Source: Porphyromonas canoris
Lineage (GTDB): Bacteria; Bacteroidota; Bacteroidia; Bacteroidales; Porphyromonadaceae
DNA: 64,000 nt
Direction: 5' to 3'
Assembly: GCF_000769115.1 (NCBI RefSeq)
Contig: NZ_JQZV01000013.1
Span: 560,832 to 624,831, forward strand
Under the pieces are notes generated by a model that searched no databases, was not told the origin of the DNA, and worked only from the letters and a program-made list of their open reading frames with translations. Shown piece after piece: positions 53,529 to 63,774 of the stretch (within the stretch, counting starts at the first letter, position 1; every line of letters begins with the position of its first letter). The position numbers and the translations under genes were made by a program.

Positions 53529-56500
53529 TTACTCTTTTTTACCGACCTCTTTTAGCAATGTTTCTACTGCTGCTTCCATCTGTGTGTCTTTGCCTTTTAG
53601 GGCTTTATCAAAGTCGAGACGCACTTTAACGTCAGGGTGCAGCTCGTAGTTTTCGAGATATATACCCTCTGCGGTCTTGTAACCAACGGCAGGAATACCG
53701 AAGTACAAGCTCGGATCTTGAAGCGTAACCCAGTTGACACTCGTCATGGTTCCCGGAACAGGCATACCGACGAGCTTACCTATACCAAGGTGTTTATACA
53801 CCCATGGTGTTCCGTGAGCGTTGCTGTAGTCCGCTTCACACATGACCATGACAGACTCATGATTCCATCTGCGAGACGGCATTTCGCAGTAATCTTTTCC
53901 ACGAATCTGCTGTTGCAGATATTTCTTTCCGGTAAAGAATACTTCCAAGTCTTCATGAAGACGTCCGCCACCGTTGTAACGAATATCTATAACGATGCCT
54001 TCGCGGTCGTAATAGCGTCCCATCACTTCGGAGTAAACCGTACGGAAGCTTGGGTCTCCCATTGAAGGGATGTGTACATAGCCTAAACGTCCTTTGGATA
54101 GCTTATCAACCTCATCGGCACGCTGCTTAACCCATCTCTTGTATAGCAGATCTTCGAGCTGTGAAGAGGAGATACCTTTCACGGTTTCGCTCCAACGCTC
54201 TTTGCTCTTAGGGGAGTAGAATGATACGGAAATGTTGCGTCTGATCTTTCCATTAAGGAGAGGGAAGTAGTCTTCGCCTGCCTTGATATCTTCACCATCA
54301 ATCTTCTCGATGATGTCGCCGGCTTTAACCTTGCTTCTGAAGTTGTCAAACGGACCACCTGTTATCACTTCATCCACAAGCAGACCATCCTTGCCCTTTT
54401 CCCAAGAGAGGAATAGTCCGAGCTCCGCAGTAGGTTCGGAAGCTCCGCTTCCTCTGTAACCGGATCCGGTGTGAGAGACATTAAGCTCTCCAAGCAATTC
54501 GCTCAGCATTTCGGCATAGTCGTAGTTGTTGGAGATGTAAGGGAGATAGCGAGAGTAGTGTTTGGTAAGTTCGTCCCACTTTACACCGTGCATGCCGGCA
54601 TCGTAGAAGCGAAGACCTTCTTCACGTTTAACGACATTGAACATATATTCGCGCTCAGCGGCAAGGTCTGTCTTCCATTCAGCCTGGTACGAGATCGGCT
54701 TAAAGGTCTCTCCTGCCACGGTCATCTTCTGAGGTTGAGCCCCAAGGATGAAGATCTGCTTGCCCTCTTTGTCCATCTGGAACTGTGCTCCTCCCGAATC
54801 CATCTTTCTTAGCAGTTTTGTGGAGCGTTTTCTCAAGTCATAAGACCAAAGGTCGTATCCGCCTTCAAATGCAGAGAGGTAGTACATCTTCTTGCCATCT
54901 TTGGTGACGATAGCGTCTCCCAAGGCAGAAGAGTTCGGTGTAAGACGAATGATGCGATCCTCCATGTTGTCGAACTCGATATTGAGATCTTTCTTTTCGG
55001 GAGCTTTCTTCTTATCCTCTTCCTTCTTTCCTTTTTTCTCTTTCTTCTCTTTCTCTTCTGCCTCTTTCTTGATGTTCTTTTCTTCTTCCGAGAAGAGTTC
55101 AAACTCCTCTTCGTTCATCTTGAACTTGTTGTAGGCCTCTCTGTTCATGAAAGCGATCATGACATCGGACTGAGAACCCCAAGAGGCGTGATTGCGCATA
55201 CCATAACGTTCGCTGTGGAAGATGATGGCATTGCCGTCCATAGCCCAATGCGGATTCATGTCGAAGTATCCGCTGTTGGTTACATTGAATATCGGTTCTC
55301 CGCCTTTGGCACTAACGATACCTATATCATAATAGGGTGCGTGGTTTCTGGCAACGTAAGAAATGGCAAACCATTTGCCGTCCGGACTCCACTCGAAGTT
55401 CATATCGCCATCTTCTCCATGCTGTGTAGAACCATCGGTGATCTCTCTTATCTTTCCGCTTTTGAGGTTGTACACGGCAAGTTTTTTACGTCCCAACACG
55501 AATGCTACCTCTGTTCCATCGGGAGAGAATGCGGGATGCATCTTCTCTACTTTATTGCCCGGAATGAGAAGTTCTTCCTTAATAATGGTGGCATTGGGGA
55601 AGTTCTGCTCGTTCTTGTTTACTATTGTTGCTTTGTAGAGATCCCATTTGCCGCTTCTGTCGCTTGCATATACGATAGAGCGGTTATCTGCTCCGAAGGT
55701 TACACTTTGCTCTCCGGAAGGGGTGTTGGTTATTCTCTTTGTTGTGCTGTAATCCACTGATGTTACAAACACTTCTCCTCTGGATACGAAAGCAAGCTGT
55801 TTCCCATCGGGAGAGATGCTTGCAGACTGATAGCCTTGTAGAAAAAGACGTCTGTCTTGAACATCGGAGATGTCTGTTGCAACAGATATATTGACCCGTT
55901 GGGGCTTTTGTCCCGGAGTCATGGTATATATCTCTCCTGCATATCCGAAGCATAGCTTTCCGTCTTTGGATGTGGAAAGGAAGCGAACCGGATCCCCTTT
56001 GAACGATGTCAGAGCCTTGACAGTCTCGCCATTACCATTGATGTCTGTTTCATATACATTCATAGAGCCACCCTTGCGTTCGCTCAGGAAATAGACCTTT
56101 TTCCCGTCCGAACTGTATACCGGATCTCTGTCTTCTCCGTCATGTTGGACTACAAATCTGTGCTTTCCACTCTTGAGGTCATATTCCCAAATATCTCTGG
56201 AAACAGAGGAAGTGTGATGCTTTCTCCACTCATTCTCGAATCCTTTGAGGTCTTGATACAAGAACTTGCTACCGTCTTTGGAGTATGATACAGCTTCAGC
56301 AGGTGTGGAGATAATCTGCTCGGGTCTTCCTCCATTGACAGACACGGCATAAAGCTCGGATAAACGTCCTGTGGGGAAAAGAGCACTGGTATGAGGGTCT
56401 TGGATGTGCGCTTTGAATACCACGCTTTTGCCATCCGGAGTGAATGTGCATGGGGTCTCAGCTGTAGAGTGAGTAGTAAGCTGCTTAGCCACTCCTCCCG

Positions 56501-56795
56501 TTGAGGACATGATATAGATGTTTACACCGGCATTGTTGCGAGTGCTGGTGAAAGCAATTTTTGAGCCATCGGGACTCCAGACAGGGCTTTTCTCGTACCC
56601 CTCGTTTGTAGTAAGACGGACAGCCTGACCGCCTTGAGCAGATACCTTATAGATGTCTCCTTTGTAGCTGAACGCAATCTCTTTTCCATCAGGAGAGATT
56701 GCCGGATAGCGCATCCATAAGGGACGTTCTTGAGCAACACCGCTCCAAGCAATCGTGGCGAAGAACGTTCCTAACAAAACTCTTTTTAGTTTCAT
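53529..56795 (-). CDS. Secreted tricorn-type S41 peptidase
   Basis: A 1088-residue precursor with a signal peptide (LLGTFFATIAWSGVAQ). The N-terminal half has WD40-like PD40 propeller blades (repeats of the type PxxSPDGKxIAF, for example YPAISPDGKEIAFSYKGDIY, PVWSPDGSKIAFTS). A very Lys/Glu-rich segment near residues 570-605 follows. Then come the tricorn core region, a PDZ domain (about 790-870, LGLFLSWEKGKDGLLVDEVI) and an S41 domain with VIDIRYNGGGRLHED and CEADYSNAHGTPW near the expected nucleophile. It likely degrades oligopeptides in the periplasm, consistent with a peptide-fermenting lifestyle. Confidence 0.9.
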   Translation of the reverse strand: MKLKRVLLGTFFATIAWSGVAQERPLWMRYPAISPDGKEIAFSYKGDIYKVSAQGGQAVRLTTNEGYEKSPVWSPDGSKIAFTSTRNNAGVNIYIMSSTGGVAKQLTTHSTAETPCTFTPDGKSVVFKAHIQDPHTSALFPTGRLSELYAVSVNGGRPEQIISTPAEAVSYSKDGSKFLYQDLKGFENEWRKHHTSSVSRDIWEYDLKSGKHRFVVQHDGEDRDPVYSSDGKKVYFLSERKGGSMNVYETDINGNGETVKALTSFKGDPVRFLSTSKDGKLCFGYAGEIYTMTPGQKPQRVNISVATDISDVQDRRLFLQGYQSASISPDGKQLAFVSRGEVFVTSVDYSTTKRITNTPSGEQSVTFGADNRSIVYASDRSGKWDLYKATIVNKNEQNFPNATIIKEELLIPGNKVEKMHPAFSPDGTEVAFVLGRKKLAVYNLKSGKIREITDGSTQHGEDGDMNFEWSPDGKWFAISYVARNHAPYYDIGIVSAKGGEPIFNVTNSGYFDMNPHWAMDGNAIIFHSERYGMRNHASWGSQSDVMIAFMNREAYNKFKMNEEEFELFSEEEKNIKKEAEEKEKKEKKGKKEEDKKKAPEKKDLNIEFDNMEDRIIRLTPNSSALGDAIVTKDGKKMYYLSAFEGGYDLWSYDLRKRSTKLLRKMDSGGAQFQMDKEGKQIFILGAQPQKMTVAGETFKPISYQAEWKTDLAAEREYMFNVVKREEGLRFYDAGMHGVKWDELTKHYSRYLPYISNNYDYAEMLSELLGELNVSHTGSGYRGSGASEPTAELGLFLSWEKGKDGLLVDEVITGGPFDNFRSKVKAGDIIEKIDGEDIKAGEDYFPLLNGKIRRNISVSFYSPKSKERWSETVKGISSSQLEDLLYKRWVKQRADEVDKLSKGRLGYVHIPSMGDPSFRTVYSEVMGRYYDREGIVIDIRYNGGGRLHEDLEVFFTGKKYLQQQIRGKDYCEMPSRRWNHESVMVMCEADYSNAHGTPWVYKHLGIGKLVGMPVPGTMTSVNWVTLQDPSLYFGIPAVGYKTAEGIYLENYELHPDVKVRLDFDKALKGKDTQMEAAVETLLKEVGKKE

Positions 56796-56883
56796 GATTT
56801 TGATTTGTGATTTTTAATAGAATATCTTTATTCTTGAATGTGTACTATCTGTTTTTGTTCCGGAAGAAATAATTGGGAATCAA

Positions 56884-58284
56884 CTAAATATCGAGAATAT
56901 TCTGCTGCATTACGGCTTCGTCTTTTCTGATATCCCTTGTTGCCAATATGGTTTGCCACTCTTGATCGAACCGCTTATAGGTCTCTTGTGAAAGATTTTC
57001 AAAGCCCAAGGTATCCAACGCGTGTAATATTTTCTGCACACTGATGGTATGAATATCTACGTTGGGCATGTATCTGAGAGTTCTTGGGAGATCAATATTG
57101 GGGATCTCACGTATAAGCCCTGTGGCAACAAGCCTGTTTAACATATCTCTTACAACGGTGATTGGGATGCGGCTCTCTTTTGAAAGACCTTCGATAGAGT
57201 ATGGTTTGCTTCTCTCATTCTTGAATGCCGTGGCGATCTTCTTCATTAGTATCAAGGCAACAAAGTCTTGGAATCTTCTGGATACGTTATCTTTTTCTGC
57301 TCGGAACAGATATAGCGATGTGTTTTCTATGGCATAGCTCAGATGCGCACCGAATAGGCAGATGACCCATGAAAAGTTGATATACATGAGTAGAAGTGGA
57401 ATAGCTGCAAAACTTCCATATATCGCATTATATTTTGTAACCCAAAGCATCCCGGAGATATACACCCACTGGAATAGGGAAAAACCAATACCCGCAACCG
57501 TTCCCCCTATGAGCGCACTGGAGAAGTGTACTCTTGTATTGGGAAAGATGAGAAAGAGGGTCGTGAATATACCTATAACGATGCAGAAAGAAACAGCGTG
57601 AAGAAGAAGTGTAACAATGGGTGTGAGACTGATGCTATCTATTATGTTTACGTTGCCTAAGGATGAAATGAAGATGTTGATACCGGAACTTAAAGTCATC
57701 AGAACAGGAAGAAGGATAAAGGCAGCAAGGTATCCGAGAATACGTCTGCTCCAACTTCGAGCTTCTTTAATCTGCCAGACATCATTGATAGTATCTTCTA
57801 TCGAGGAGAGCAAAGAGATTACCGCCCATAGAAGAAAGATAACACCAATACCGATGAACAGCCCTCCTCCTTTTGTTTCAGCGATATACTTTTGAGCAAA
57901 TTCCAGCCCTTGCGACAGTTCTAAGCGGTGTGCAGGGAGATATTCATACAGCTGCTGTTGTACGGTTTCCTGTACACCAAATGCGGCAGCAATACTGATA
58001 AGAATAGCCAATAACGGGACAATGGACAGAATGGTAGAGTAGGTCAGAGCTGCGGACTTGCGCATCGTGTTACCTTCAATAAACTCCGCTATGGTGATAT
58101 AAAGCACCCTGAGAGTATTGGTCATCTTTCCCTTCACTCCGGTAGTCTCGTCAGGGAATATGCGCCACATATCTACAGTGATAAATTTGTACGCCATCCG
58201 GAAGGAGTAAGACATACATTTTGCAAGGCTCTTCTTGGGTTTTCTTTGCCCGTCAGGCTTCTTCTTTGGAGCAGAGTCTGTCAT
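56884..58284 (-). CDS. YihY/BrkB family membrane protein
   Basis: A 466-residue inner-membrane protein with about six hydrophobic segments. The family motif is RKSAALTYSTILSIVPLLAI, and VIFLLWAVISLLSSIEDTINDVW and YGSFAAIPLLLMYINFSWVICLFGA are typical. The soluble C-terminal ~120 residues look winged-helix-like (LSKESRIPITVVRDMLNRLV). Function is unproven; early annotation as RNase BN was wrong for this family. The start at 58284 (MTDSAPKKK) is chosen because an upstream ATG at 58320 would lie inside rnpB. It begins about 22 nt after the rnpB 3' end. Confidence 0.88.
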   Translation of the reverse strand: MTDSAPKKKPDGQRKPKKSLAKCMSYSFRMAYKFITVDMWRIFPDETTGVKGKMTNTLRVLYITIAEFIEGNTMRKSAALTYSTILSIVPLLAILISIAAAFGVQETVQQQLYEYLPAHRLELSQGLEFAQKYIAETKGGGLFIGIGVIFLLWAVISLLSSIEDTINDVWQIKEARSWSRRILGYLAAFILLPVLMTLSSGINIFISSLGNVNIIDSISLTPIVTLLLHAVSFCIVIGIFTTLFLIFPNTRVHFSSALIGGTVAGIGFSLFQWVYISGMLWVTKYNAIYGSFAAIPLLLMYINFSWVICLFGAHLSYAIENTSLYLFRAEKDNVSRRFQDFVALILMKKIATAFKNERSKPYSIEGLSKESRIPITVVRDMLNRLVATGLIREIPNIDLPRTLRYMPNVDIHTISVQKILHALDTLGFENLSQETYKRFDQEWQTILATRDIRKDEAVMQQNILDI

Positions 58285-58305
58285 ATATCGAATATAAAGT
58301 GTGAA

Positions 58306-58715
58306 GAACGAAAGAGACAAAGCTATAAGCCGGGTTCTGTGCCCTCTCCGAAGATCAGGTGCTTGTCATTTATCTACTATTGCAGTCGCCTGCAATCTCT
58401 AGCGATCTACCCCCCGACATTGTGCGAGCAACACTTAGACGTCGGTATACATGATCTTACAACCCATAACATACACGGACAAGACATATCACTATGCCTC
58501 CGGTGAGCTCTTACCTCACCTTTTCACCCTTACCATTAAAGTCAAGACTCCAATGGCGGTTCTTTTCTGTTGCATTAGTCTGCCTTTTTCTCTATCACGC
58601 ATGAAAGGACAGGCAGCTTCCCGTTAGGAAGTATGGTGCTCTACGTTGCCCGGACTTTCCTCTCCGCCTTGAAACCTTAGCGCAGCGACAAGCTACTTTG
58701 TCTCTTAGTCCGTTC
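58306..58715 (-). ncRNA. rnpB: RNase P RNA
   Basis: Catalytic RNA that matures tRNA 5' ends. Read on the minus strand it has the universal block GAGGAAAGTCCGGGC (P4 5' strand region), GAGGTAAGAGCTCACCGG and the 3' block AACCCGGCTTATAGC. Helix P1 is formed by AGAGACAAAG near 58705-58696 and CTTTGTCTCT near 58322-58313, extended by GAACG/CGTTC at the outside. The total of about 410 nt is a normal type A length. The ends are inferred from P1 pairing. No terminator separates it from the YihY gene. Confidence 0.95.
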
Positions 58716-58718
58716 TTC

Positions 58719-58758
58719 AAAAAAGTTACAGGTGGAACCTAACATAAGATTCCACCTA
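58719..58758 (-). terminator. htpG terminator overlapping the rnpB promoter
   Basis: On the minus strand AGGTGGAA pairs with TTCCACCT and is followed by GTAACTTTTTTG. The same TAACTTTT stretch (58726-58719) is a candidate -7 element placed 5-8 nt before the inferred rnpB 5' end, so terminator and promoter share bases. Confidence 0.7.
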
Positions 58759-58772
58759 TACAAAAATAGCAT

Positions 58773-60842
58773 TTATTTCCCAACTATTTCGAGCGAGCGA
58801 GAAATAAAGCTGTCCAGCTGCTTCCCGTTCAATAGTCCATTGGCAAGGAGTGCGAGGTCGATCAGTTGTGATATTATCTTGTCCTGACTGCCGTACTTTT
58901 CAAACAGACCTTGTCTTTGCTGTTCGATATCCGAGAGCTGTTTTTTTGTTTCTTCAAGATCGGCTTCCAATGTTTTCTTTTCCTCTTCCGTCTTATCGGT
59001 AGAGAGTTGTTGTGTCAGCACATCTCTTCTGGCTTCAAATCCTTTCAGCTCTCCGTTCAGCCTTTTTGCTTCTTCTGCGTGAGTTGCATTAAAGTCTTCC
59101 CAAACCTTTTTCACTATCGGGTGATCCACGTTTACCAAAAGCTCGAAGCTGTCCGGTAAATCCCCATAGAAGTTCATCCCTTGCTGGAATTGGGACATAT
59201 CTTTCATACGTCTCATAAATTCATTTCTGACGATAGTGATAGGTCTTGCATCTGACCCCATGTGAGAAGGAATGATATGGAAATTCTTTCCATTTGCTTT
59301 AGGAACAGCCCCTGCAAAGAGTCCGTTAAGACCTGCAAATAGCTCTTTCTCTACCTCTTTTTTGTTCTCTTCTTTGGGGATCAAGTTTGTTATGGCATCG
59401 CTATCGACGCGTGCAAAGCGAACATTCTCCCACTTCTGTTCGAGCATTGATACAAGAGGCATATCCAGTCTGCCATCCAAAAGAAGTACATCATATCCTT
59501 TATCCGTTGCCTCTTTTACGGCAGAGTATTGCTCTTCTATATTGGTGGAGTAGAGTAGAACAAGCTTACCATCCTTGTCTGTTTGAACAGAGGAGATAAG
59601 GTTTCTGTACTCCTCTTCCGTATAGAGCTTCTCTTCCGAGTTTTTCAAAAGGAAGAACTTCTTGGCTCTGTCGTAGAATTTTTCTTCCGTCAGCATACCA
59701 TATTTCACGAATAGCTCTAAAGCAGACCACTTTTCCTCGTACGAAGGACGGTTGTCTTTGAACAGTTCGTCCAGCTTATCTGCCACTTTTCTTGTGATGT
59801 AAGAAGATATTTTCTTGACATTCCGGTCGCTTTGAAGGTAGGAACGGGAAACATTCAGAGGAATATCCGGAGAATCGAGCACACCATGCAGGATGTTGAG
59901 ATAGTCCGGAACGATACCTTCTACGTTCTCAGTAACAAAAACCTGATTGCTATACAGCTGTATCTTATGCTTGGAGAGGTCTATATTATCTTTTATACGA
60001 GGGAAGTAGAGAATACCGGTAAGATTAAACGGATAATCAATGTTCAGATGGATCCAGAAGAGAGGCTCATCCATACCGCCGAAACCTGCAGAGGGATAAA
60101 GCTCATTATAGAAAGAGAGATAATCTTCGTCTTTCAGATCGGCAGGTTTCTTGGTCCATGCAGGTTCTGTGGTGTTGATAATAAGTTCTTTATCTGTGTC
60201 CACATATTTGCCATCCTTCCACTCCTGTTCGTATCCGAATGCAATCTGTACGGGAAGGAAGTGGCAGTACTTCTTGAGCAGGGCTTTTATCTTGTCCGGA
60301 TTCAGAAACTCCTTATTCTCTTCATCTATATATAATATAATGTCTGTACCTCGTGTCGTGCGAGTACCCTTTTGCATTTCAAAAGAGGGAGTACCGGTAC
60401 AGCTCCACAAAACAGGCTCTGCTCCTTCGTTATAGCTTAGAGTGTCTATCTCTACCTTGGAAGCCACCATAAAAGAGGAGTAGAAGCCGAGACCGAAATG
60501 CCCGATGATGGCAGCGGTATCGTCTTTATACTTCTCCATGAACTCTTCTGCTCCGGAGATTGCTATCTGATTGATATACTTCTCTATCTCTTCGGCAGTC
60601 ATACCTATACCGCTATCCGATATGATGAGCTTGTCATCCTCTATACGCAGACGTATGGTAAGATCTCCCAGCTCTCCTTTATACTCGTTCTTGGCACTGA
60701 GAGTCTTGAGCTTTTGCGTAGCATCCACTGCATTAGAAACCAATTCTCTTAGAAAGATCTCATGATCGGAGTAGAGAAACTTCTTAATAATAGGGAAAAT
60801 GTTTTCGCTTGTTACACCAATGTTTCCTTGTTTTGTACTCAT
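58773..60842 (-). CDS. htpG: Hsp90-family chaperone HtpG
   Basis: A 689-residue ATP-dependent chaperone. The N-terminal GHKL ATPase has FLRELVSNAVDATQK, IISDSGIGMTAEEIEKYI and IGHFGLGFYSSFMVA. The middle domain has YFPRIKDN and GVLDSPDIPLNVSRSYLQSD, and a C-terminal dimerisation domain follows. Typical length for Bacteroidota. It lies 44 nt after clpC on the same strand, a probable stress operon. Confidence 0.97.
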   Translation of the reverse strand: MSTKQGNIGVTSENIFPIIKKFLYSDHEIFLRELVSNAVDATQKLKTLSAKNEYKGELGDLTIRLRIEDDKLIISDSGIGMTAEEIEKYINQIAISGAEEFMEKYKDDTAAIIGHFGLGFYSSFMVASKVEIDTLSYNEGAEPVLWSCTGTPSFEMQKGTRTTRGTDIILYIDEENKEFLNPDKIKALLKKYCHFLPVQIAFGYEQEWKDGKYVDTDKELIINTTEPAWTKKPADLKDEDYLSFYNELYPSAGFGGMDEPLFWIHLNIDYPFNLTGILYFPRIKDNIDLSKHKIQLYSNQVFVTENVEGIVPDYLNILHGVLDSPDIPLNVSRSYLQSDRNVKKISSYITRKVADKLDELFKDNRPSYEEKWSALELFVKYGMLTEEKFYDRAKKFFLLKNSEEKLYTEEEYRNLISSVQTDKDGKLVLLYSTNIEEQYSAVKEATDKGYDVLLLDGRLDMPLVSMLEQKWENVRFARVDSDAITNLIPKEENKKEVEKELFAGLNGLFAGAVPKANGKNFHIIPSHMGSDARPITIVRNEFMRRMKDMSQFQQGMNFYGDLPDSFELLVNVDHPIVKKVWEDFNATHAEEAKRLNGELKGFEARRDVLTQQLSTDKTEEEKKTLEADLEETKKQLSDIEQQRQGLFEKYGSQDKIISQLIDLALLANGLLNGKQLDSFISRSLEIVGK

Positions 60843-60886
60843 ATCATTTATTGTTGTTTTATGTCCTGTCTGTTGAAGTGCGGATG

Positions 60887-63130
60887 TTATTCCTGTACCT
60901 TTTTTTGAGGTTCGATATTCAGGTTTTCCATACTGAACACTTCCTTCACGATTGTATCGGTTGCATTGCCGTTGTCATCCTTGACAACATCTATCAGATA
61001 GCACTTTCCTTTCTGTACTTCTCCCGAAATCATACCATCCGATATCTTGTTTTCTATATACTTGCTTATGGCTCTTTTGAGAGGACGAGCACCATAGGTG
61101 GCATCGTATCCCTCTTTTGCGAGGAAAGACTTTGCTTCTGGAGAGATTTGCACCGATATTTCTATCTCTGCGATACGTTTAAGAAGAGATGCAAGTTCGA
61201 GGTCTACTATTTTAAGTATAGACTCTGTACCCAGCGCATTAAAGGTGATGATGTCATCTATTCTGTTCAAAAACTCCGGAGCAAAAGTCTTGCGCAAAGC
61301 TTTTTGTATCACTTGCTGGGAGAGAGAGCTAAGGTCTCCGGATGTGTCGCGGAAGCCTATCCCAACGCCGAAGTCTTTTAGCTGGCGAGTACCTATGTTG
61401 GAAGTCATGATGATGATCGTGTTCTTGAAGTTCACGGTCTTGCCATTACCATCGGTCAAGATACCATCATCCAACACTTGGAGCAGGATATTGAACACAT
61501 CGGGATGAGCTTTCTCTATCTCATCAAAGAGCACCACGGAGTAGGGGCGGCGTAGCACTTTTTCGGTCAGCTGTCCTCCTTCGTCGTATCCTACATATCC
61601 CGGAGGAGCTCCCACAAGGCGAGAAACGGTGTGTTTCTCCATCAGTTCGCTCATGTCTACCCTGATGAGAGCTTTTTCGGTTCCAAAAAGTTCTATTGCT
61701 ATCTGCTTTGCGAGATAAGTCTTTCCCACACCGGAAGATCCCAAAAGCAGGTACGAACCGATAGGCTTTTTAGGGTCTCTCAGTCCGATTTTATTGCGTT
61801 GTATGCTCTTTATAAGTGTCTCCACAGCATGATCTTGCCCTATCACTTTGGACTTGATCGTAGGAGCAAGAGTAGATAGCTTGGTAAGATCATCCGCCGA
61901 TATGTTTGAGACCGGTACTCCGGACATGAGAGAGACCGTGCGCTCGACATCCTCGACCGTCACGGCAGGAGGGGGAGTAGTGAAGTCTTTATTCTTTAAA
62001 GCCTCCAGATAACGCTCTATTTCCTCTTTTGTGGCAGACTCCCGGTCTCTGTATTTCGCTGCAAGTTCGTAGTTGTTCTCCTTTACAGCGGCATCTTTTT
62101 TCAGCCTGATCTCTTTAAGGGATTCTTTTAGGGAGTCCAGCTTGTTTGGTTTATTCTGTTCGAGGATTGCAATATAAGATCCCGCTTCATCCATTGCATC
62201 TATCGCCTTATCGGGGAAGTTGCGGTCTGTTATATATCGGGCAGTAAGAGAGACACATGCTTCGAGAGCCTCTTCTTCATACTGAACGTGGTGAAACTTT
62301 TCGTAGGTCTCTTTCAGGTCGAGCAAGACATTTTTGGTCTCCTCTTCTGTCAGAGGATCTATCATTACCTTTTGGAATCTTCGTTCCATGGCACCATCTT
62401 TTTCGATGGACTTTCTATACTCATCCAGAGTCGTGGCTCCGATGCAGCGAATATCCCCACGAGCCAATGCCGGCTTCAGTATATTGGCAGCATCCAAACT
62501 GCCTTGAGAGTTTCCCGCACCCATGATGGTGTGTATCTCATCTATGTACAGGATGATGTCGCTATTGCTCTGCACCTCTTCTATGAGCTTTTTCAGTCTC
62601 TCTTCAAACTGACCTCTGTACACCGCTCCTGCGAGTAAGCCTGCAAGGTCGAGAGAGTATATGGTTTTGCCCATAAGGAAAGGAGGCACTTCTCCATGCT
62701 CTATGCGTTGTGCAAGAGCCTCTACCACTGCGGTCTTTCCCACTCCCGGCAGACCGAGCAGAATCGGATTGTTCTTCTTTTTTCTCAGGAGAATCTGTGC
62801 TATGCGCACTATCTCCTTGTTTCTTCCATATACCGGATCTATCTTTCCTTCCCTTACTCTTCTGTTGAGAGATATGCCATAGAGATCGAGGTTAGGTGTA
62901 CGGCTTTTGTTCCCTTTGCCTTTTCCGGAGTCGGAAGAGGTTTTTGCGGCACTGCTTTTGTCGTTTTCTCCGGTCAGTAGTTCGTCCCAAGACTCTCCCT
63001 CTTCTTCGGAAGAGGGCTGCTCTGTAAGGGCAGAGTCTACTACCTCTTCCATGACAGCTGTCATGAATGGGCTATCGGTTGTTTCGTCTGTAAAGACAGT
63101 ATTGTATCTGTTTTGCTTCATATCGGTCAT
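60887..63130 (-). CDS. clpC: ClpC-type AAA+ unfoldase lacking the N-terminal Clp_N domain
   Basis: Unfolds substrates for ClpP. The 747-residue protein has two AAA domains: D1 begins near residue 80 ([20 protein letters not shown], Walker [15 protein letters not shown]). A UVR-type middle coiled coil follows (about 360-410, [15 protein letters not shown]), then D2 ([31 protein letters not shown]). A GIGF loop may contact ClpP. ClpC proteins are usually 810-860 residues with a ~145-residue Clp_N double repeat; here it is replaced by about 75 acidic, Ser/Glu/Lys-rich residues. Start choices are 63130 or 63121; a longer frame to 63211 does not restore the domain. Element E starts 90 bp upstream. 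Confidence 0.93.
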   Translation of the reverse strand: MTDMKQNRYNTVFTDETTDSPFMTAVMEEVVDSALTEQPSSEEEGESWDELLTGENDKSSAAKTSSDSGKGKGNKSRTPNLDLYGISLNRRVREGKIDPVYGRNKEIVRIAQILLRKKKNNPILLGLPGVGKTAVVEALAQRIEHGEVPPFLMGKTIYSLDLAGLLAGAVYRGQFEERLKKLIEEVQSNSDIILYIDEIHTIMGAGNSQGSLDAANILKPALARGDIRCIGATTLDEYRKSIEKDGAMERRFQKVMIDPLTEEETKNVLLDLKETYEKFHHVQYEEEALEACVSLTARYITDRNFPDKAIDAMDEAGSYIAILEQNKPNKLDSLKESLKEIRLKKDAAVKENNYELAAKYRDRESATKEEIERYLEALKNKDFTTPPPAVTVEDVERTVSLMSGVPVSNISADDLTKLSTLAPTIKSKVIGQDHAVETLIKSIQRNKIGLRDPKKPIGSYLLLGSSGVGKTYLAKQIAIELFGTEKALIRVDMSELMEKHTVSRLVGAPPGYVGYDEGGQLTEKVLRRPYSVVLFDEIEKAHPDVFNILLQVLDDGILTDGNGKTVNFKNTIIIMTSNIGTRQLKDFGVGIGFRDTSGDLSSLSQQVIQKALRKTFAPEFLNRIDDIITFNALGTESILKIVDLELASLLKRIAEIEISVQISPEAKSFLAKEGYDATYGARPLKRAISKYIENKISDGMISGEVQKGKCYLIDVVKDDNGNATDTIVKEVFSMENLNIEPQKKVQE

Positions 63131-63220
63131 GTTCTTTGGTAAAACCTTCCGAAGTTTATACATACATATACTATGCCAAGAGGGAATGCCAAGAGGAGAA
63201 AAGGGGATCATGGCGTGTCT

Positions 63221-63774
63221 TTTTATATAAAAACGGATTCCGTTAGTGGACTCTTTTCTTTTCCGAGACCTTCTTGTTTCAAATCATTTTCACTCAAGAC
63301 ATAAAGAGGCGAACTATATAAATATCTTACTATAAGGGAAATACGAAAAAGTGGAAATTCGGAAAATTTTTCCTCTTGGTCGGATTCAGGGGCTGTTTTC
63401 GCGTTAGTATAGGTGAATTTTAACGCCTATGTTTGTGAATGAAACCTAATGCGATTTTGAGCCTAAAAGCAGCAAAAAAGAGCGCAAAACGCTCAATCCT
63501 CTAACTGTCAGTACTATAAGTGAAATTTCTAAACACGTTAATCGAATCCGGTAAACGTATTAAATGAAATCAGTAAACGTGTTCATTGAAAAATTAAACA
63601 CGTTAAGCCGAAACAATATGCTCGTTTAGCGTTTTCGCTTAATAGGTATTGAAATTAGTGTTAATGAAATTGCATAAATTTAACAGTTTGCTCATGCTCT
63701 GAAAACAACCTCTTCGATCAAAATAGAAACTCTAAAAAACGGAATGGGAAGAGGTGTATGGAATATATAAAAAA
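63221..63774 (-). repeat. Dispersed noncoding element, copy E (reverse)
   Basis: 554 bp, inverted orientation. The right-end motif TTTTATATAAAAAC lies at 63221-63234 and the left end GGAATATATAAAAA near 63774. The palindromic core is at 63529-63608. The variable segment, about 63235-63352, is the longest at about 118 bp, and the AAATTCG block is diverged. It sits directly upstream of clpC. Confidence 0.87.

Noticed and set aside
63131-63211. Extension of ClpC to an ATG at 63211
   Set aside because: The extra 27 residues resemble no Clp_N sequence and the start abuts element E; 63130 or 63121 fits better.
3397-63774. Reading the five repeated elements as a CRISPR array, integron or classical IS
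   Set aside because: There is no regular short repeat-spacer series, no cas or integrase gene, no transposase frame, and clear long terminal inverted repeats are lacking. The TTTTTATATA end motifs are partly self-complementary, so their orientation is ambiguous.
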